Origin: Mermis nigrescens
Taxonomy: Eukaryota; Nematoda; Enoplea; Mermithida; Mermithidae
Assembly (NCBI GenBank): GCA_036768485.1
Contig: JAVLUZ010000154.1
Location: forward strand, 5,188,724-5,252,723
Direction of reading: 5' to 3'
Length of the DNA: 64,000 nt
Below the pieces are notes generated by a model. That model had not been told where the DNA came from, did no database searches, and worked only from the letters and a program-made list of their open reading frames with translations. This document shows positions 44,395 to 55,485 of this stretch, piece after piece (position 1 is the stretch's first letter; each line of letters opens with the position of its first letter). The position numbers were made by a program, and so were the translations under genes.

Positions 44395-45168
44395 ATGAAA
44401 CAGTTTTACATAACGCTTCCGAGCAATTCACAAGAAACAAATACTGCAGCCACATTTGTTACCAATCTGCTTAGACAAATCGCATTAACCGGCGACTGGG
44501 AGGTTGGGTTAGCTGAAATAATTTATGCAAATACATGGCACAATGTTGCTGAGGAGCAGAATATGATACAATTTTATGACATCAAAAACAATGTGCGACA
44601 AAAATTGCTTATTCCTCGAGCAAGATATTTAAATATACATGACCTCATTCAAGCCATGAGAAATGGAATAAAAACGGTTCGCCAAATAGACAAATTTGAT
44701 TACATACAATATTTTGGCATAAAGTATGATGATAATAGGAAATTTTATAAGTTAACAATCAATACTGAATATATTCAAAGTGTAAAGCTGACAAAGCATT
44801 TAATGTATATGCTAGGATTTCTATAGAGCCAGCTTAGCAATATAGATTATACTGTGAAAAAAGAATTAAACATAGTTGCGCACCATTCACCCGACATGCT
44901 AGGTGGAATGCACAACTTTTACGTATATTGCGATATAGTTGAGCCTCAAATCGTTGGAAATGTTTTTGCACCGCTTCTGCAGGTTGTGAACATAGACGGA
45001 AAATATATGGATATTGTTAATCACGCATATATTAGTCTACATTATATACCTGTGCTCAAAAAATCATTCAATACCATTGAAGTGAACATTAAAAGTGATC
45101 AAGATAAACCTGTGCCTTTTGAATTTGGCAAAACAATTGTTAAAATGCATTTCAGGTATCGGCTATAA
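44395..45168 (+). pseudogene. Polinton penton-like minor capsid protein, one in-frame stop
   Basis: Single-jelly-roll-type minor capsid protein expected at the fivefold vertices. One frame of 258 codons including the stop, interrupted by TAG at 44824-44826 (codon 144). The N-terminal FYITLPSNSQETNTAATFV and LTGDWEVGLAEIIY are typical of this family, and the C-terminal half has VYCDIVEPQIVGN, LQVVNIDG and FEFGKTIVKMHFRY. Both sides of the stop are in the same frame with no length change, so this is a point mutation rather than a rearrangement. Last of the structural block; a further small frame overlaps its end. Confidence 0.87.
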
Positions 45169-45437
45169 ACATTTTATTATCACACCTGCTTTGCCTAAAC
45201 AGCGTATCCACCTATGCCTTAGGCAGATACTTTTGGTCTAAGCTCAATGCTGAGTACAAACAAAGTTTAGTAGAAAATGATGCTGAGGCTATCAGCAATT
45301 TTTCCAATTTTCTCAAACAATGTTTTACTTTTCGTGATTTGCCTACCGTAGCTAATATGTGGCAACCTTTCAGCGAGCAAATAAAAGAATATTATGCATA
45401 TACTCACGAACGATCAATCAATGAGTGTTTGACGTAG
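45144..45437 (+). pseudogene. Unknown end-of-element ORF running into right TIR
   Basis: An open frame of 97 codons without an early ATG: GRYFWSKLNAEYKQSLVEND, then FTFRDLPTVANMWQPFSE, stopping at 45435-45437 inside the inverted repeat. Composition looks coding (charged, aromatic-rich) but I recognise no family. The first Met is about 69 codons in, so the start is lost or lies in another frame. The last third is inside the right TIR, and the left TIR carries a matching but indel-broken version. Confidence 0.4.
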
Positions 45438-45945
45438 ATCGGCGAAAATCATACAGTGTAAAGTGGCGGTAGTTCCCCCATCTGACTCTGGGCCCCTGCC
45501 TAAGCGCGTGCACACAATTTTTCTTGGGAGAATTGTAAAAAATTGATTTACTGTAGGTATTTCCACAAAACTCTTGTAATAGTTTTCTAATAGGATATTT
45601 ATTCTTCCCTTGAAATTTCAATCCAATCTGCTCTCTATTTCTAAAGTTATAGTACTATATGAGAAAGTGTAAAGTAAATTGGTATACTGTAGGCTGCGCG
45701 CTGAAATTCTGTACATAGCACAGCTAATGTCTATACATCATTCCCTTAAAATTTGAAAAAAATCCAAGCATTGGTTCTTGATTTATGCAAAAGTGTAAAC
45801 TAATGCTGGTATACTGTAGGCTGCGCGCTGAAACTCTGTACATTGCATATCTATTATATATTTAACATACTCTCAAAATTTGAGCCCGATCCGACCGCTG
45901 GTTCTTGAGTTAGGCCTCTTCAAAAATAACCCTCAGGGTAGAACA
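45353..45945 (-). repeat. Polinton right terminal inverted repeat
   Basis: Reverse-complement match to 36240-36838, with small indels and about 5-10% visible differences. Contains two GTATACTGTAGGCTGCGCGC motifs (about 45680 and 45810), the internal repeats of the TIR. Confidence 0.93.
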
Positions 45946-46665
45946 AGCAAAATCAGTTAAAATGCATAGTGAGTGCATTTTACCCCATTTAAGGACGCAA
46001 CTATTTTGACACTTTCGAGCTTTTACATTGTGGCTATTCAAAACCTGTTCAGTACTTTAGATCTAAGCAGAAAAAGTGCTTTTTGTGAATGAGGATTTTC
46101 AGTGCACACTTGACAACAGTAGTGAAAATGATGCGAACAAAAAGCGATATGTTTCTTATGCTTTCTTTGTTAATGTTAGAATTTGATAGTTTCATGCTCA
46201 AAAAAATGACTGATGTTTTTAACACCATGGTGACATGCAGAGTTTCAGAATTTAGTATAATGTACGTCACGTGTTTTGCAAGTTTTTTTGCTATATGTCC
46301 AAAAAAATTCAGAAAAATGATCTAATTTTTTGAATTGCACTAGAAAAGCTTGATTAATGCGAACCAGATTATATTATATTGCATTGCAGGAGAGCTACAT
46401 ACATAATTATTGACTTATCACTATTTACCAGTTTGAATACCAAATTCAAAAAATTGTCGAAAGCAAATATGCCTGCGTTGACCTTTGGCACGTTTTTGTT
46501 GAATTTCGTAAGCGTGGTATTTGTTCAGGCATTAATTTGTGCAAATTTGGCTTATTCCGCAAACTGTTGTGAAATAAAAAGTACGTAATTATTAATATTC
46601 ACCAGTAAAGCATCAAACGCTAAACGCTTTTCAAAGTAATATTGAAATATCTTCATTTTGAAATA
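45946..46665. other. No gene established
   Basis: Flank of the Polinton. A plus-strand frame ending at 46588 (MPALTFGTFLLNFVSVVFVQ) looks like a signal peptide, but I found no exon to join it to. Confidence 0.4.
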
Positions 46666-49600
46666 ATGTTCGGTTATCAGTTGAAGTTGTTCATTTTGGG
46701 CACATGCATACTGCTTTTAGGTAAGTGTTGGCTTATTTTTGGCAAATAACCAGTCACCGGAACAACGCAAAATATGCTTCATTTGGTATTATAGAAGTAT
46801 TTTTTGATTAAATGGCTACTGAATAATTTGAATCAGAAAAAATGGAAAGAATATGGTACAAATTGTGGTGCCTTTAAATATCAGAGAAGCAAAAAAAGAA
46901 AAAATGAAAACGAAAGACTGAGAAAAAATAAGACCCAAATTGTTTCAATGTCACCAATGAAGTCATTGATTAAATAAATGGCTTTTATTCACACATGGGC
47001 GTGGGGGGTTCAGGGGGTATGCACCCCCAGAAGTTGAAATACCCCCTCCAGAAATCAAAATAACCCCCCCAGAAAAATTTTTTTGCTTTTTTAGCAATTT
47101 TTTGATGCTATTGGATAGTGCTCGATGAGAAACGTCGAAAAATGGTGTTTTTTCGCCATACGACCACTTTTAAGACCATTTTTTGACCTTTAAAATTTTT
47201 TTCACCCCCTCTAGAAATTTTTTCACTCCCCCCCAGAATTTTGGTGCTGCCCACATATGCTTTTATTCCGATGTATCTACATATATTTCCATCAACTGAA
47301 ATTTAACTTACAACAGAAATTTCTCTTTTTCTCTAAAATAATATTTTTAGATTTTTCCAGCGAAAACTTGAGTTCTCAATCTATTTTAATGCTTACTTAG
47401 CTGTTTTGAGGCTTTTTTCATAAGCGGTATTACATAATTTTCTCAGGAATTGTTGACATCAAGCGAATCGTAGAGCGGCATACAAACGTGTTAGGTGTAG
47501 AACTTTAGGGGTCAAACCCAAAAATCTTTTTTTATGCTTTTCTTCGGCTTAGAAAAGATACTTGACGTCAAAAATGCAATTTTCTGACGTTTCTGAAAAC
47601 CCTCCTCCTCTTTAGAACATAAAAAATAATTCTTGTTAGAACACGTAACGAAACTAGACGGCTTACATGTGTATGTATATTCCAAAATGAGTATAGGTGT
47701 GGCAATAAAAAATTGATTTTTGCTACAAAATGGCTAAAATGCTTAAGATAATTTTGTTAGCTTCTCAAAAGCTAGACAATTTAGGGTAAGTCAGATGCAT
47801 TTTGTCAGAAGAAAGATCAGCTAAACGCGCTATGGTTGTCACCAGAGGACAATGCCAAAAAATAATAACACAATTCTTTAACTGTACAAAAATGAATTCG
47901 GAACTTTGTCGTTTAAGGAATTTTGTGTTTAAGAAGCAAAAATAAGGCTCCAAATAAAAACTTTTGTTGCATAGAATAAAATTTTCTTATCTTCACCACT
48001 GAGAAACATCGTTATTATTCAACTAACGTAACGACGTCAAAAAATATTACTTAGATATCATTTTTAGAGTATTTTGATTTTAATATATTTGGAAACTTGA
48101 TTTCACGAAATTGATTCAGAGTCGTGTGATGTAGTTGCGTCAAAATATATGATCAATTTCATTTTTCGTACTAGCATCATGAATGGTTCTTAAGATTATC
48201 CTAATGGCTTCGTGCTTTGAGTACTCAAATCATTAATATTATCATGGAAATCACACATTCAAGTCAGTTGACTCAAGCCCATTTGAATCATTAATATTAT
48301 CATGGAAATCACACATTCAAGTCATTTGACTCTAGCTCATTTGAAGACGATAGAATTAGTGAGAAGTCATCAATACAAGAAAGAAGCAAGAAAGAACAAA
48401 GAAAATAAAGAGAAAAATGAAGAACTTAGTTATTAATGATTCTCAAAAGAGTTCCTTTTGTCATTGGTCGGTTTAAAGACACTCCTCTTCACTGAAATGC
48501 TCTTTTTCAGAAATTTAGCTTGAATTTCAGATGACAATTGCACATAAGTAAGTCAAATCTACGATCCTGCAATGTCAGTATGGTATCCTGAATATGGCAG
48601 AAATGCGAGTTTAAGGCGTAAAATTGGTTTTGTGATGCTTTCGACGATGATGCAATAACAGAAATAAAATATTAGGAAAGCAGTATATAGCGAGTAAATA
48701 AAATAGAAAAGTGCAAAATAAAAAAACGAAATAAAATGTAATAACAGATAATGAATGTCGGCAAATCTCGAAAACCTAAAAATAATACAAAAAAATTTTT
48801 TTTTCAAATTTTTAAATAGATCACGAATTTTTTCCTACATTCATCCTGCTAATGTTTGTTCAATTATAAAAGGTTCCACTAAAGGGGCGATAGTCGCATG
48901 TGGGCGTGGAGAGGTTAGGGGCAGTTAGACCCCTGTCTATAACCCGGCAGACCATACGTGGGCAGCAAGAAAATTCTGGGGGGTGCAAGATTTTTCAAAG
49001 GTTAAAAAATTGTCTTAAAAGTGGTGGTTTGGCGTAAAAACACCACGTTCCTCATCGAACACTAGCCATTAGCATCAAAAAATTGCGGAAATAACCAAAA
49101 AACTTTTAAAAATTGAATTCTGGGGGGTATTTCGATTTCTGGGGGGATATTTTGGTTTCTCCAGGGTGCATACCCCCCAAACCCCCCCCCTCCCCACGCC
49201 CAGGTGTGCGGCAGATCCCTCAAAAATCGATAGACCCACAGAATTGAATTTTGGGCATGTTTTTTCGGGGATTTTTCCCGGTTCTACATCACTCAGACCC
49301 CTCAGGATTTGGCTACTGCTTATGTGTGTCGATAATCCTTGTGAAATTCAAACTACAACCAGCTACACTGAAAATTTGTACAATATACGAGTACATTCGC
49401 TTACAATTTCTATATTGAGTATTGTGAGAAAAAGTTGACACGACTGCGTTTTTTTCGAAGCTGTCAGCGTAGAATCCGGGAGGCGTGGGAAAAAGTCGAG
49501 TGAGAGTAAAAGTAAAAAGAGCAGCGAAAGTAAAAGCAGCAGCGAAAGTAAAAGCAGCAGCGAAGAAATAAGAAAGACAACCCCGGGCCAATTTGAGAGC

Positions 49601-50715
49601 AGCAGCAGCGAAGAAATTATTCCATGCGAAAACATTACTACTGGAGGCGAAAATGCTACAGAGCCAGGGGGCGATAATAGTACTGCAAAAAACCAGGGCA
49701 GATAAAACCCGAAGATGGCCCTTTGACAAAAGACGAATGTCAATTATTGCTCGATGAATCCGAGGAAAAATTGTTGATCAGAACGAAGGAATACTGTGAA
49801 GCCATATTAAATGGGTAAGAAAAAACTTTAATTTATAATATTTTAGCCACACGAATAATGAATTGTCACCATTGGTGGGCGGCACCAAAATTCTGGGGAG
49901 GGGTGAAAGATTTTTCAACGGTCAAAAAATGGTCTCGAAAATGGTGGTATGGCGAAAAACACCATTTTTCAACGTTTCTCATCGAACACTATCCATTGGC
50001 ATCAAAAGATTGGGAAAAAATTTCAAAAATGGAATTCTGGGGGAGTATGCTGGATACTTGGGGGGAGTACATACCCCAAACTCCGCTCCCACGCCCACGT
50101 GTGATTGTCGCTCGCACAATCACATAGATATACAAACACTCACTTCTTCATTTACATATATTTACTTGCATCTGAAATACATGTATTTAATTTTTCTGGG
50201 AAATTCAATAATGTAAGATTTAGATTAATTTGCATTTCATTAATTGACTGATCGAAGCGAAGCTCAACTGAAACAGCTTATTTATGTTGCTCTTTCGTTT
50301 ATTCAATTGTTTATTGATTTTCTTAAAATTTATTTCTTCTTATTCACGCGCACGTTTTTTCTTTATTTGCTCATCCATCTACTATTTATATACATGTTTA
50401 TTCTTTGTTTGTATATTTATTTACTCGTCTTTCTCATTTAATACTATTTTTTATCAATTCGTCTGTTTATTCCATTTATAGGTATTTTGATATAAACGTT
50501 GGATTGTTTTTCATTCTGTTATATTTTACTTGTTCCCCTTTGAAATCATTCCAGAATCAAATGTCGAAATCTTATTTTTGTCCGACTAAATCACACTTTT
50601 TCATTTTAGGAAAGAAGAAAAATACCTGAAAAAGATGTGCAAGAAAGTGCTGAAGAATCCAGAAATCGTGTCTAAAAAACTGCTTAAGTTTTGCAAGAAA
50701 AACAATTTGACGTGA
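46666..50715 (+). CDS. Secreted Ser-rich/Cys-pair protein, three exons (gene A)
   Basis: Exons 46666-46720, 49461-49814 and 50610-50715. Exon 1 is a signal peptide (MFGYQLKLFILGTCILLL) with donor GTAAG. Exon 2 begins in the matching phase 1, then a Ser/Glu/Lys-rich stretch (KSSESKSSSESKSSSEE), N-glycosylation sites (NIT, NAT, NST) and the first cysteine pair (ECQLLL, EYCEAIL). The phase-2 junction to exon 3 completes a codon and adds the second pair (KMCKKV, KFCKKN) before the stop. Spacing inside pairs is 18 and 17 residues. One frame change lies in exon 2 at the A-run near 49681-49686; it may be a sequencing error or a real lesion. Introns hold three MITE-A copies. Likely extracellular; the family is not recognised. 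Confidence 0.7.
46991..47258 (-). mobile_element. MITE-A copy 5
   Basis: Reverse orientation, flanked by a perfect 10-bp direct repeat GCTTTTATTC (46981-46990, 47259-47268). Lies in intron 1 of gene A. Confidence 0.94.
47259..48953. other. Intron 1 of gene A; no gene
   Basis: AT-rich. Contains a 58-bp tandem duplication at 48228-48343; no other feature. Confidence 0.5.
48228..48343 (+). repeat. 58-bp tandem duplication
   Basis: AATCATTAATATTATCATGG starts two copies at 48228 and 48286, nearly identical to the end. Confidence 0.95.
48954..49208 (+). mobile_element. MITE-A copy 6
   Basis: Starts ATACGTGGGCAGC. Flanks CGGCAGACC (48945-48953) and CGGCAGATC (49209-49217) form a 9-bp TSD with one mismatch. 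A family-C segment (49209-49345) follows at once. Confidence 0.93.
49209..49345 (+). repeat. Dispersed repeat family C
   Basis: AAAAATCGATAGACCC, GAATTGAATTTTGGGCATGT and TACTGCTTATGTGTGTCGAT, in the same order as at 11380-11500. Confidence 0.65.
49871..50103 (+). mobile_element. MITE-A copy 7
   Basis: In intron 2 of gene A. Flanks ATTGTCACC (49862-49870) and ATTGTCGCT (50104-50112) form a decayed 9-bp TSD. Confidence 0.9.
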
Positions 50716-51625
50716 TCAATTACAAACGAAGCTAACAGTTTCTCACTCGGCATAATTAATCACAGTAGGACTATACATATGGCGTGATTTGTAATGTGTC
50801 TGAATGTACCCACTAAAATAGCTGATTATTATATTTGTTAGGTACTTATGTTTCTGTTCATTATCTGTTTTATGGTTGCCAATGCCTTCTAGTTTTAGTT
50901 GCTCTGGATTTTATAATTTTTTCGTTCGTTATACTTATCTTCAGAACGATGCAAATTCATAAAACCGGTGTATTTTTTACCGATCAGTTTATCAATTCGC
51001 CTTACCTATTTTATACCTACTTTATGTGTATATGTAAATGTCGAGCTGTGAATTCTTAAGGGCTAAAAATTTAGATTGACTTTAGGAGGAATTAACCAAT
51101 GCCAGGCGTTATAATTTTTGATTCTGTTAAAGCGCCTAAAATTGAATAAAGAAAACTTAAAAAATATGAAAGTTTATACTGTTGGATTGACTAATTTGCA
51201 TTTTCCTCTATAATGAAAAAGTATTGGAAAAAGAAAAAATTTAAAGAACGCATTAAGTGGTCGAAAGTAAAAAGAAAATTCTGAAAAGGCGAATTCACAT
51301 CATAAAAGCATTTTATGAACCTTTCTTCGACTACCTACATATTTGCAGTTTTGCTCTTAATAAATCGAATAAAGATGCAGAATGTAATCGACCCCCTTAT
51401 TAATTGCTCCTAAAATTTCATGGTTATGAAATTGAAAACTAAATAGTCCTCTAAGAAGAAAATTCTAAAGTAAAAATTGCATTAACTTATGTATTTTGAT
51501 TTCGCCATATTGAATTACATACTGTCAAAGAATTTCGAAAATATTGACTTTCTTATTTCTTCATAGTCTTCTTTTCTTCTTAAACGGCTCTGAATAGCAT
51601 TTATTCGAGCTTTTATCGTCTTTAG
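50716..51625. other. No gene recognised
   Basis: AT-rich 3' flank of gene A. AATAAAG near 51146 could be a polyadenylation signal. Confidence 0.4.
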
Positions 51626-51629
51626 ATGC

Positions 51630-51895
51630 AACGGCCGGCCTCGGGATTAGCCGGTCTGAAGGAGAGACAGTTAATGAGTTTTTCAGGCCAAAATGACCTC
51701 AAAAACTAATCAAAATACTCGCATAAAATAAAATGTTAGTCCACTGTATCTAGTCAATTCAAGGATTTTGTAAAATTTTTGATTTTCATCAATCTTCGGC
51801 CTTTATTCGACCCACTTTCTTCAAAAAATGACCTATTTTCCCATTCTAGTGGGTCTAGATCCCACAAACCTCCAAGTCTGTTCATCGCCATCAAT
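51630..51895 (+). mobile_element. MITE-B copy
   Basis: CAGGCCAAAATGACCTCAAA, TTTTTGATTTTCATC, CGGCCTTTATTCGACCC and CCATTCTAGTGGGTCTAGAT in family order. Confidence 0.7.
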
Positions 51896-52134
51896 TTAAC
51901 TTTTAAGTATGTCCTATTCTGCCTGCAGACCAAACCCCATTCTGAGAATCCTAATGCACTACCACCAGACCTCCATGGTCAAAAGGGCTTGAAGTGAAGC
52001 GCATTTGAAATTCAAGTTCAATATTATTTTTGGAATGGTGCCTGCCTACGCAATCTCTGTTTCCTTGGTTGGTAACTAAAAGAAATGATACGATCCGATT
52101 GGACGACATTACTTTACAAAATTCGAGGAAAAAA

Positions 52135-52615
52135 CGTAGGTGTATCTTTGGAAAGTAGGTATAATTTTTGTTATACCCACTGATGCTTGGATTACAGTAG
52201 GCACTGTAATGCCGGTATCATGTGGAAATTTTTTATGCAACAAAGGAAAGCATTGGGCTTTAATCGTCATACTTATTGAGCAGCATGCAAGATCTCACAA
52301 TAAAGCTTACGTTCCATAAACTGAGTTATGTACATTCGATATACACACCAACCACCGTCATTATATGTACAAAAACGTAGGTATCTTTGGTTAGTATAAT
52401 TCTTGTTCATACTCACTGATGCTTAGATTACAGTAGGCACTGTAATGCCGGTGTCATGTGGGAATATTTTTATGCAACAAAGGAAAGCATTGGGCTTTAA
52501 TCGCCATGTTTGTTCAGCAGCATGCTAGATCTCACAAAAAAGCTTACGTTACATAAACTGAGGTATGTACATTCTATATACCTACCATCTATCGTCATTA
52601 TATATACGTACAAAA
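52135..52615 (+). repeat. About 240-bp tandem duplication upstream of gene B
   Basis: Units start near 52135 and 52375. Shared strings include TACAGTAGGCACTGTAATGC, TTATGCAACAAAGGAAAGCA and AGATCTCACAA.AAAGCTTACGTT.CATAAACTGAG. The second unit ends about 65 bases before the gene B start codon. Confidence 0.93.
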
Positions 52616-52680
52616 TTAAGCTTACTGCTGGATGCAGTCGGAAATCAAATTCGGTACATCTACAGGACTGCAGTCAAACG

Positions 52681-53824
52681 ATGATTGACCAATGGAAATT
52701 ATTAATCTTAATTATCAGCATTTTACTTTTCAGTAAGTTTTCAGATTTATTAGGTAAATAGTGGTCGTCTTGCATATTTCACAGGATGCGAATTTTTTCT
52801 CCAAAGCTTAACGCTTCTAGATGTAGTCATAAGCTAAATTAAAATATTTTTCCATTCAGCTTATAGCACCCCTTCTAATTTTATAATCTAGACGTATACC
52901 TACTACTCATACTTTAATATAGTATTTTTTGAATATCAATAAAAGCACGATAATACATACATATATACATGTATATAATATGAGGCGTCTGAATACAAAC
53001 AATGCATATGTATAGTATCCATTTCTTTAAAGTAAATTTTTTAGTATAGACAGTTACAGTACATGATCTTGAAGCAAAGAGTTGTTCGGCGGAATTCCAC
53101 CCAGGAAAGTGTTAACCCCCCAGAATTGGTGATACCAAAAATTTCCGAAACATTCGCAGAAAAGGTGCTGTTTTAATCGTTTTTGGCTATCTATTTGCTT
53201 GCTCAAAACTGTTAATTTGCCGACGCTTCCTGCCATATACTAATGTTTTGCCTATATTTTGTTCATTTTGTTGGGAGTTTTTGTTTTTATTTTAAACCTT
53301 TCTACGTTTTTATACTCGAGATAGATACAGCGTTGTCAGAAGCGCCGAAAAATGATGTTTTCGACGCGTATCCAACACTTTTAAGCCCATTGAGGCCCTT
53401 TAAAATTTCACCCGCCCTCCAGAATTTCCATGCAGTGCATGTCTGACAGTAAGCCTATCGATTCGTGAAAAGTATTGGGTTGAAAATCGCGAAAGTTCTT
53501 AGAATTGTTTTGTGGAGGGATTTTGCTTGGTAGGTATATTTCAAATTTAAAGGTTTTCCCTTAACAACCCCACATCCATGTGCGAATTTTCTGAGAAAAC
53601 TGATTCGCTTTGGCTATTAGTGCAAGTTTTGATAATTTCAATAATTCATTTGACTACCTTACTGACAGTTCTGTGAATATAAAAATATTCAAACAGCCTG
53701 CGTGAAGTTACAATCATTGCCTGCAACATTTAATAAAACTCCAGAACAATGCAAAGCGCTGTTGAAAGAGAAGAAATCAACACAGAAGATGAAGGCGTTT
53801 TGTAGACATAGGATAAGAGGGTGA
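52681..53824 (+). CDS. Small secreted four-cysteine-motif protein, two exons (gene B)
   Basis: Exons 52681-52732 and 53697-53824 give a complete product of 59 residues. Exon 1 is a signal peptide (MIDQWKLLILIISILLF) with donor GTAAGT in phase 1, the same exon structure as gene A. The acceptor after AAACAG restores the frame. The mature part has cysteines in CVKLQ, EQCKALL and KAFCRHR with 16-residue spacings, one N-glycosylation site (NKT), a strongly basic C-terminus and a stop. A polyadenylation signal AATAAA lies about 75 bases after the stop (53899). Gene A's Ser-rich region and third exon are absent. Likely an extracellular peptide. Relationship to gene A is inferred from exon phase, cysteine spacing and position, not overall identity. 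Confidence 0.72.
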
Positions 53825-54297
53825 GAGCAATAATGTACCGTTACTTCTAAATGATCAATTTGAAAAGTGCGATGAAATATGTTAAAAATAATGTAGCAAA
53901 TAAAAGAAATATTAACATTTCAATCTAGACAAATATGGAAAAATTTAAATTTTTGAGAAATGTGCGTTTGTACCTCTTTCTCAAATACAATACCTTCATA
54001 TGTACCTTCATATTTCGGTTTTCCTATTCGTACAGCCAAGAAAGTATCCGAAAAAGTGTTCCCTACTTTTTTATGCTACTCAGCCTAATTTAGCATAGGT
54101 GTATGAAAATTCTTCGTTAATAAAGCTGTGTTTGTTGCAATGCGTCACCTCAATCATGAAATCATAACTGCTTTAGGCATCGATTTTATGATACGCTGTG
54201 ATAGATATAGAAAGAAACAATAAAGTCTGCTTCAGTATCATCAATTTTTCTACATCAGAACTTTGGTCATGTCAGTTGTGTTTTGATAAGCAGAAAG
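53825..54297. other. No gene recognised
   Basis: Gene B 3' flank; AT-rich. No signal-peptide exon for gene C was found here. Confidence 0.4.
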
Positions 54298-54505
54298 GCA
54301 CGCAGGAGGTTTAGGGGGCTTCTTGACCACGCCCAGAAGGACAAAAAAATTAAAAAAGATTAAATAACATTGAGGTCAAACGTGGAAAAATTCTTATATT
54401 TTTGCAAATGTGCTTGAAATTGGCCAGAAACTGCCATTTAGGTCAAAAAAGTTGTTTGGCCGATCCTACTGAACCTTTCTGGACCTCTCAGGCCTACATG
54501 CCTGC
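54298..54505 (-). mobile_element. MITE-B copy, reversed
   Basis: GCACGCAGGAGGTTTAGGGG at one end, ATTGAGGTCAAACGTGGAAA in the middle and TGAAATTGGCCAGAAACTG near the other end, as in 55243-55485. Confidence 0.6.
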
Positions 54506-54703
54506 ATTATTCTATTCTGCTAATCATTCATTCTTTTGCTGATATAGCATCGAAGTCTTCGTATTTTGTAAAACATGCACATAGAAGCAAGGTAAGATAA
54601 GGTATGCGTGAGTAGTTCGTTTGTAGTACGACTGCATTTAAATGCGAAGTAGCAATTAGTAGTGCATTGCAGTTTTGCCCTACAAATAACAATCTTCATT
54701 TTA

Positions 54704-55006
54704 GCTAAACGATCCAAGCCTTATGCTTGCGAACAGCAGATTGATCAAGTTAGAGCATCAGGTTTTATAGTACTTTTAAAATATTTGAATGTCAAAATTG
54801 AAATATTAGCATCTCAGTCGTTGTCATATTGTACATACATACACGATTACATACATACATACGAAATTAATTTTACCCAAATTATAATTTACTTCTGTTT
54901 TAGAAAAGAAAAAAATTACATGATAGGAGTGTGTAGAAGAGCCAAAGTCCATGACGACATTGCGTCTGAAGATATTAAGCTGTACTGCGAGAAAAAGAAG
55001 CCTTGA
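54704..55006 (+). pseudogene. Partial paralogue of gene A (gene C)
   Basis: Two exon-like parts. The first follows an acceptor (TTCATTTTAG) and reads KRSKPYACEQQIDQVRAS. The second follows TTCTGTTTTAG at 54903 and reads NYMIGVCRRAKVHDDIASED then IKLYCEKKKP and a stop, with 17 residues between its cysteines exactly as in gene A exon 3. The second part needs phase 2, as in gene A, but the only donor-like GT after the first part (near 54765) gives phase 1, so the donor seems damaged. No signal-peptide exon was found upstream. The whole span is also open in one frame from 54662, so intron retention is an alternative. Confidence 0.5.
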
Positions 55007-55242
55007 TCGTTAACGGACTTTCATATACGATGAATAAGCGCAGAGGCAAGAAAATGTGAAAATATAACAAGTGGCACAGAAGAAATGATTTATTTATTTT
55101 GAGAGATCGTTTACATTTATTTTGAGTGCTTATATTCATTTTTTAGAGCTAATTTGAGCATTTTCAGAGATGATTTTATTGACTTTAATTTTGAGAAAGC
55201 TTAATGTCGCTAAAGCAACATTTGAAAAACGGTGGCGTCACG

Positions 55243-55485
55243 ACTAAACGTGCACATGAGGAGGAGAAAATGGGTAATTTATTGGGAAAAATGATGCAAA
55301 TAGGTCAAAAATAAATGAAAATCGAAAATTTTATTTAAAAGTGCTTGAAATTTGACCAGAAAGTGTACATTAATACAGTTTTCATTCTATTTTAGCTATT
55401 ATGTCAATTTCTGAGGTTATTTCGGCCCCAGCTCACTAACTGACATCCCCCGAGATCAGCCATGCTATGCATCTGTGGATGTGCG
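55243..55485 (-). mobile_element. MITE-B copy, reversed
   Basis: Starts ACGTGCACATGAGGAGGAG and ends ATGCTATGCATCTGTGGATG, with AAATGAAAATCGAAAATTTT and GAAATTTGACCAGAAAGTG between. It matches the reverse of 32778-33072. Confidence 0.65.

Larger units (their letters stand above)
36240..45945. mobile_element. Maverick/Polinton element, internally deleted and decaying
   Basis: A virus-like DNA transposon of about 9.7 kb. Inverted repeats of about 600 bp bound a gene set specific to this class: protein-primed PolB N-terminus, chromodomain integrase, packaging ATPase, major capsid, penton-like minor capsid and adenovirus-type protease. Typical animal Polintons are about 15-20 kb; the shortfall is largely the missing exonuclease and polymerase part of PolB. 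Genes are tightly packed with ATGA overlaps (41712, 42275) and short gaps. Six or more genes carry breaks. Outer ends are approximate and no TSD could be called, partly because the left flank is the GC-rich block. Confidence 0.95.

Noticed and set aside
46379..46588. Frame ending in a signal-like peptide (MPALTFGTFLLNF)
   Set aside because: No donor site leading to a supported exon; the signal exon at 46666 fits gene A in phase instead.
49313..49743. Minus-strand Ala/Leu-rich frames
   Set aside because: Shadows of the Ser/Glu/Lys-rich exon of gene A on the plus strand, which has matching splice phases.
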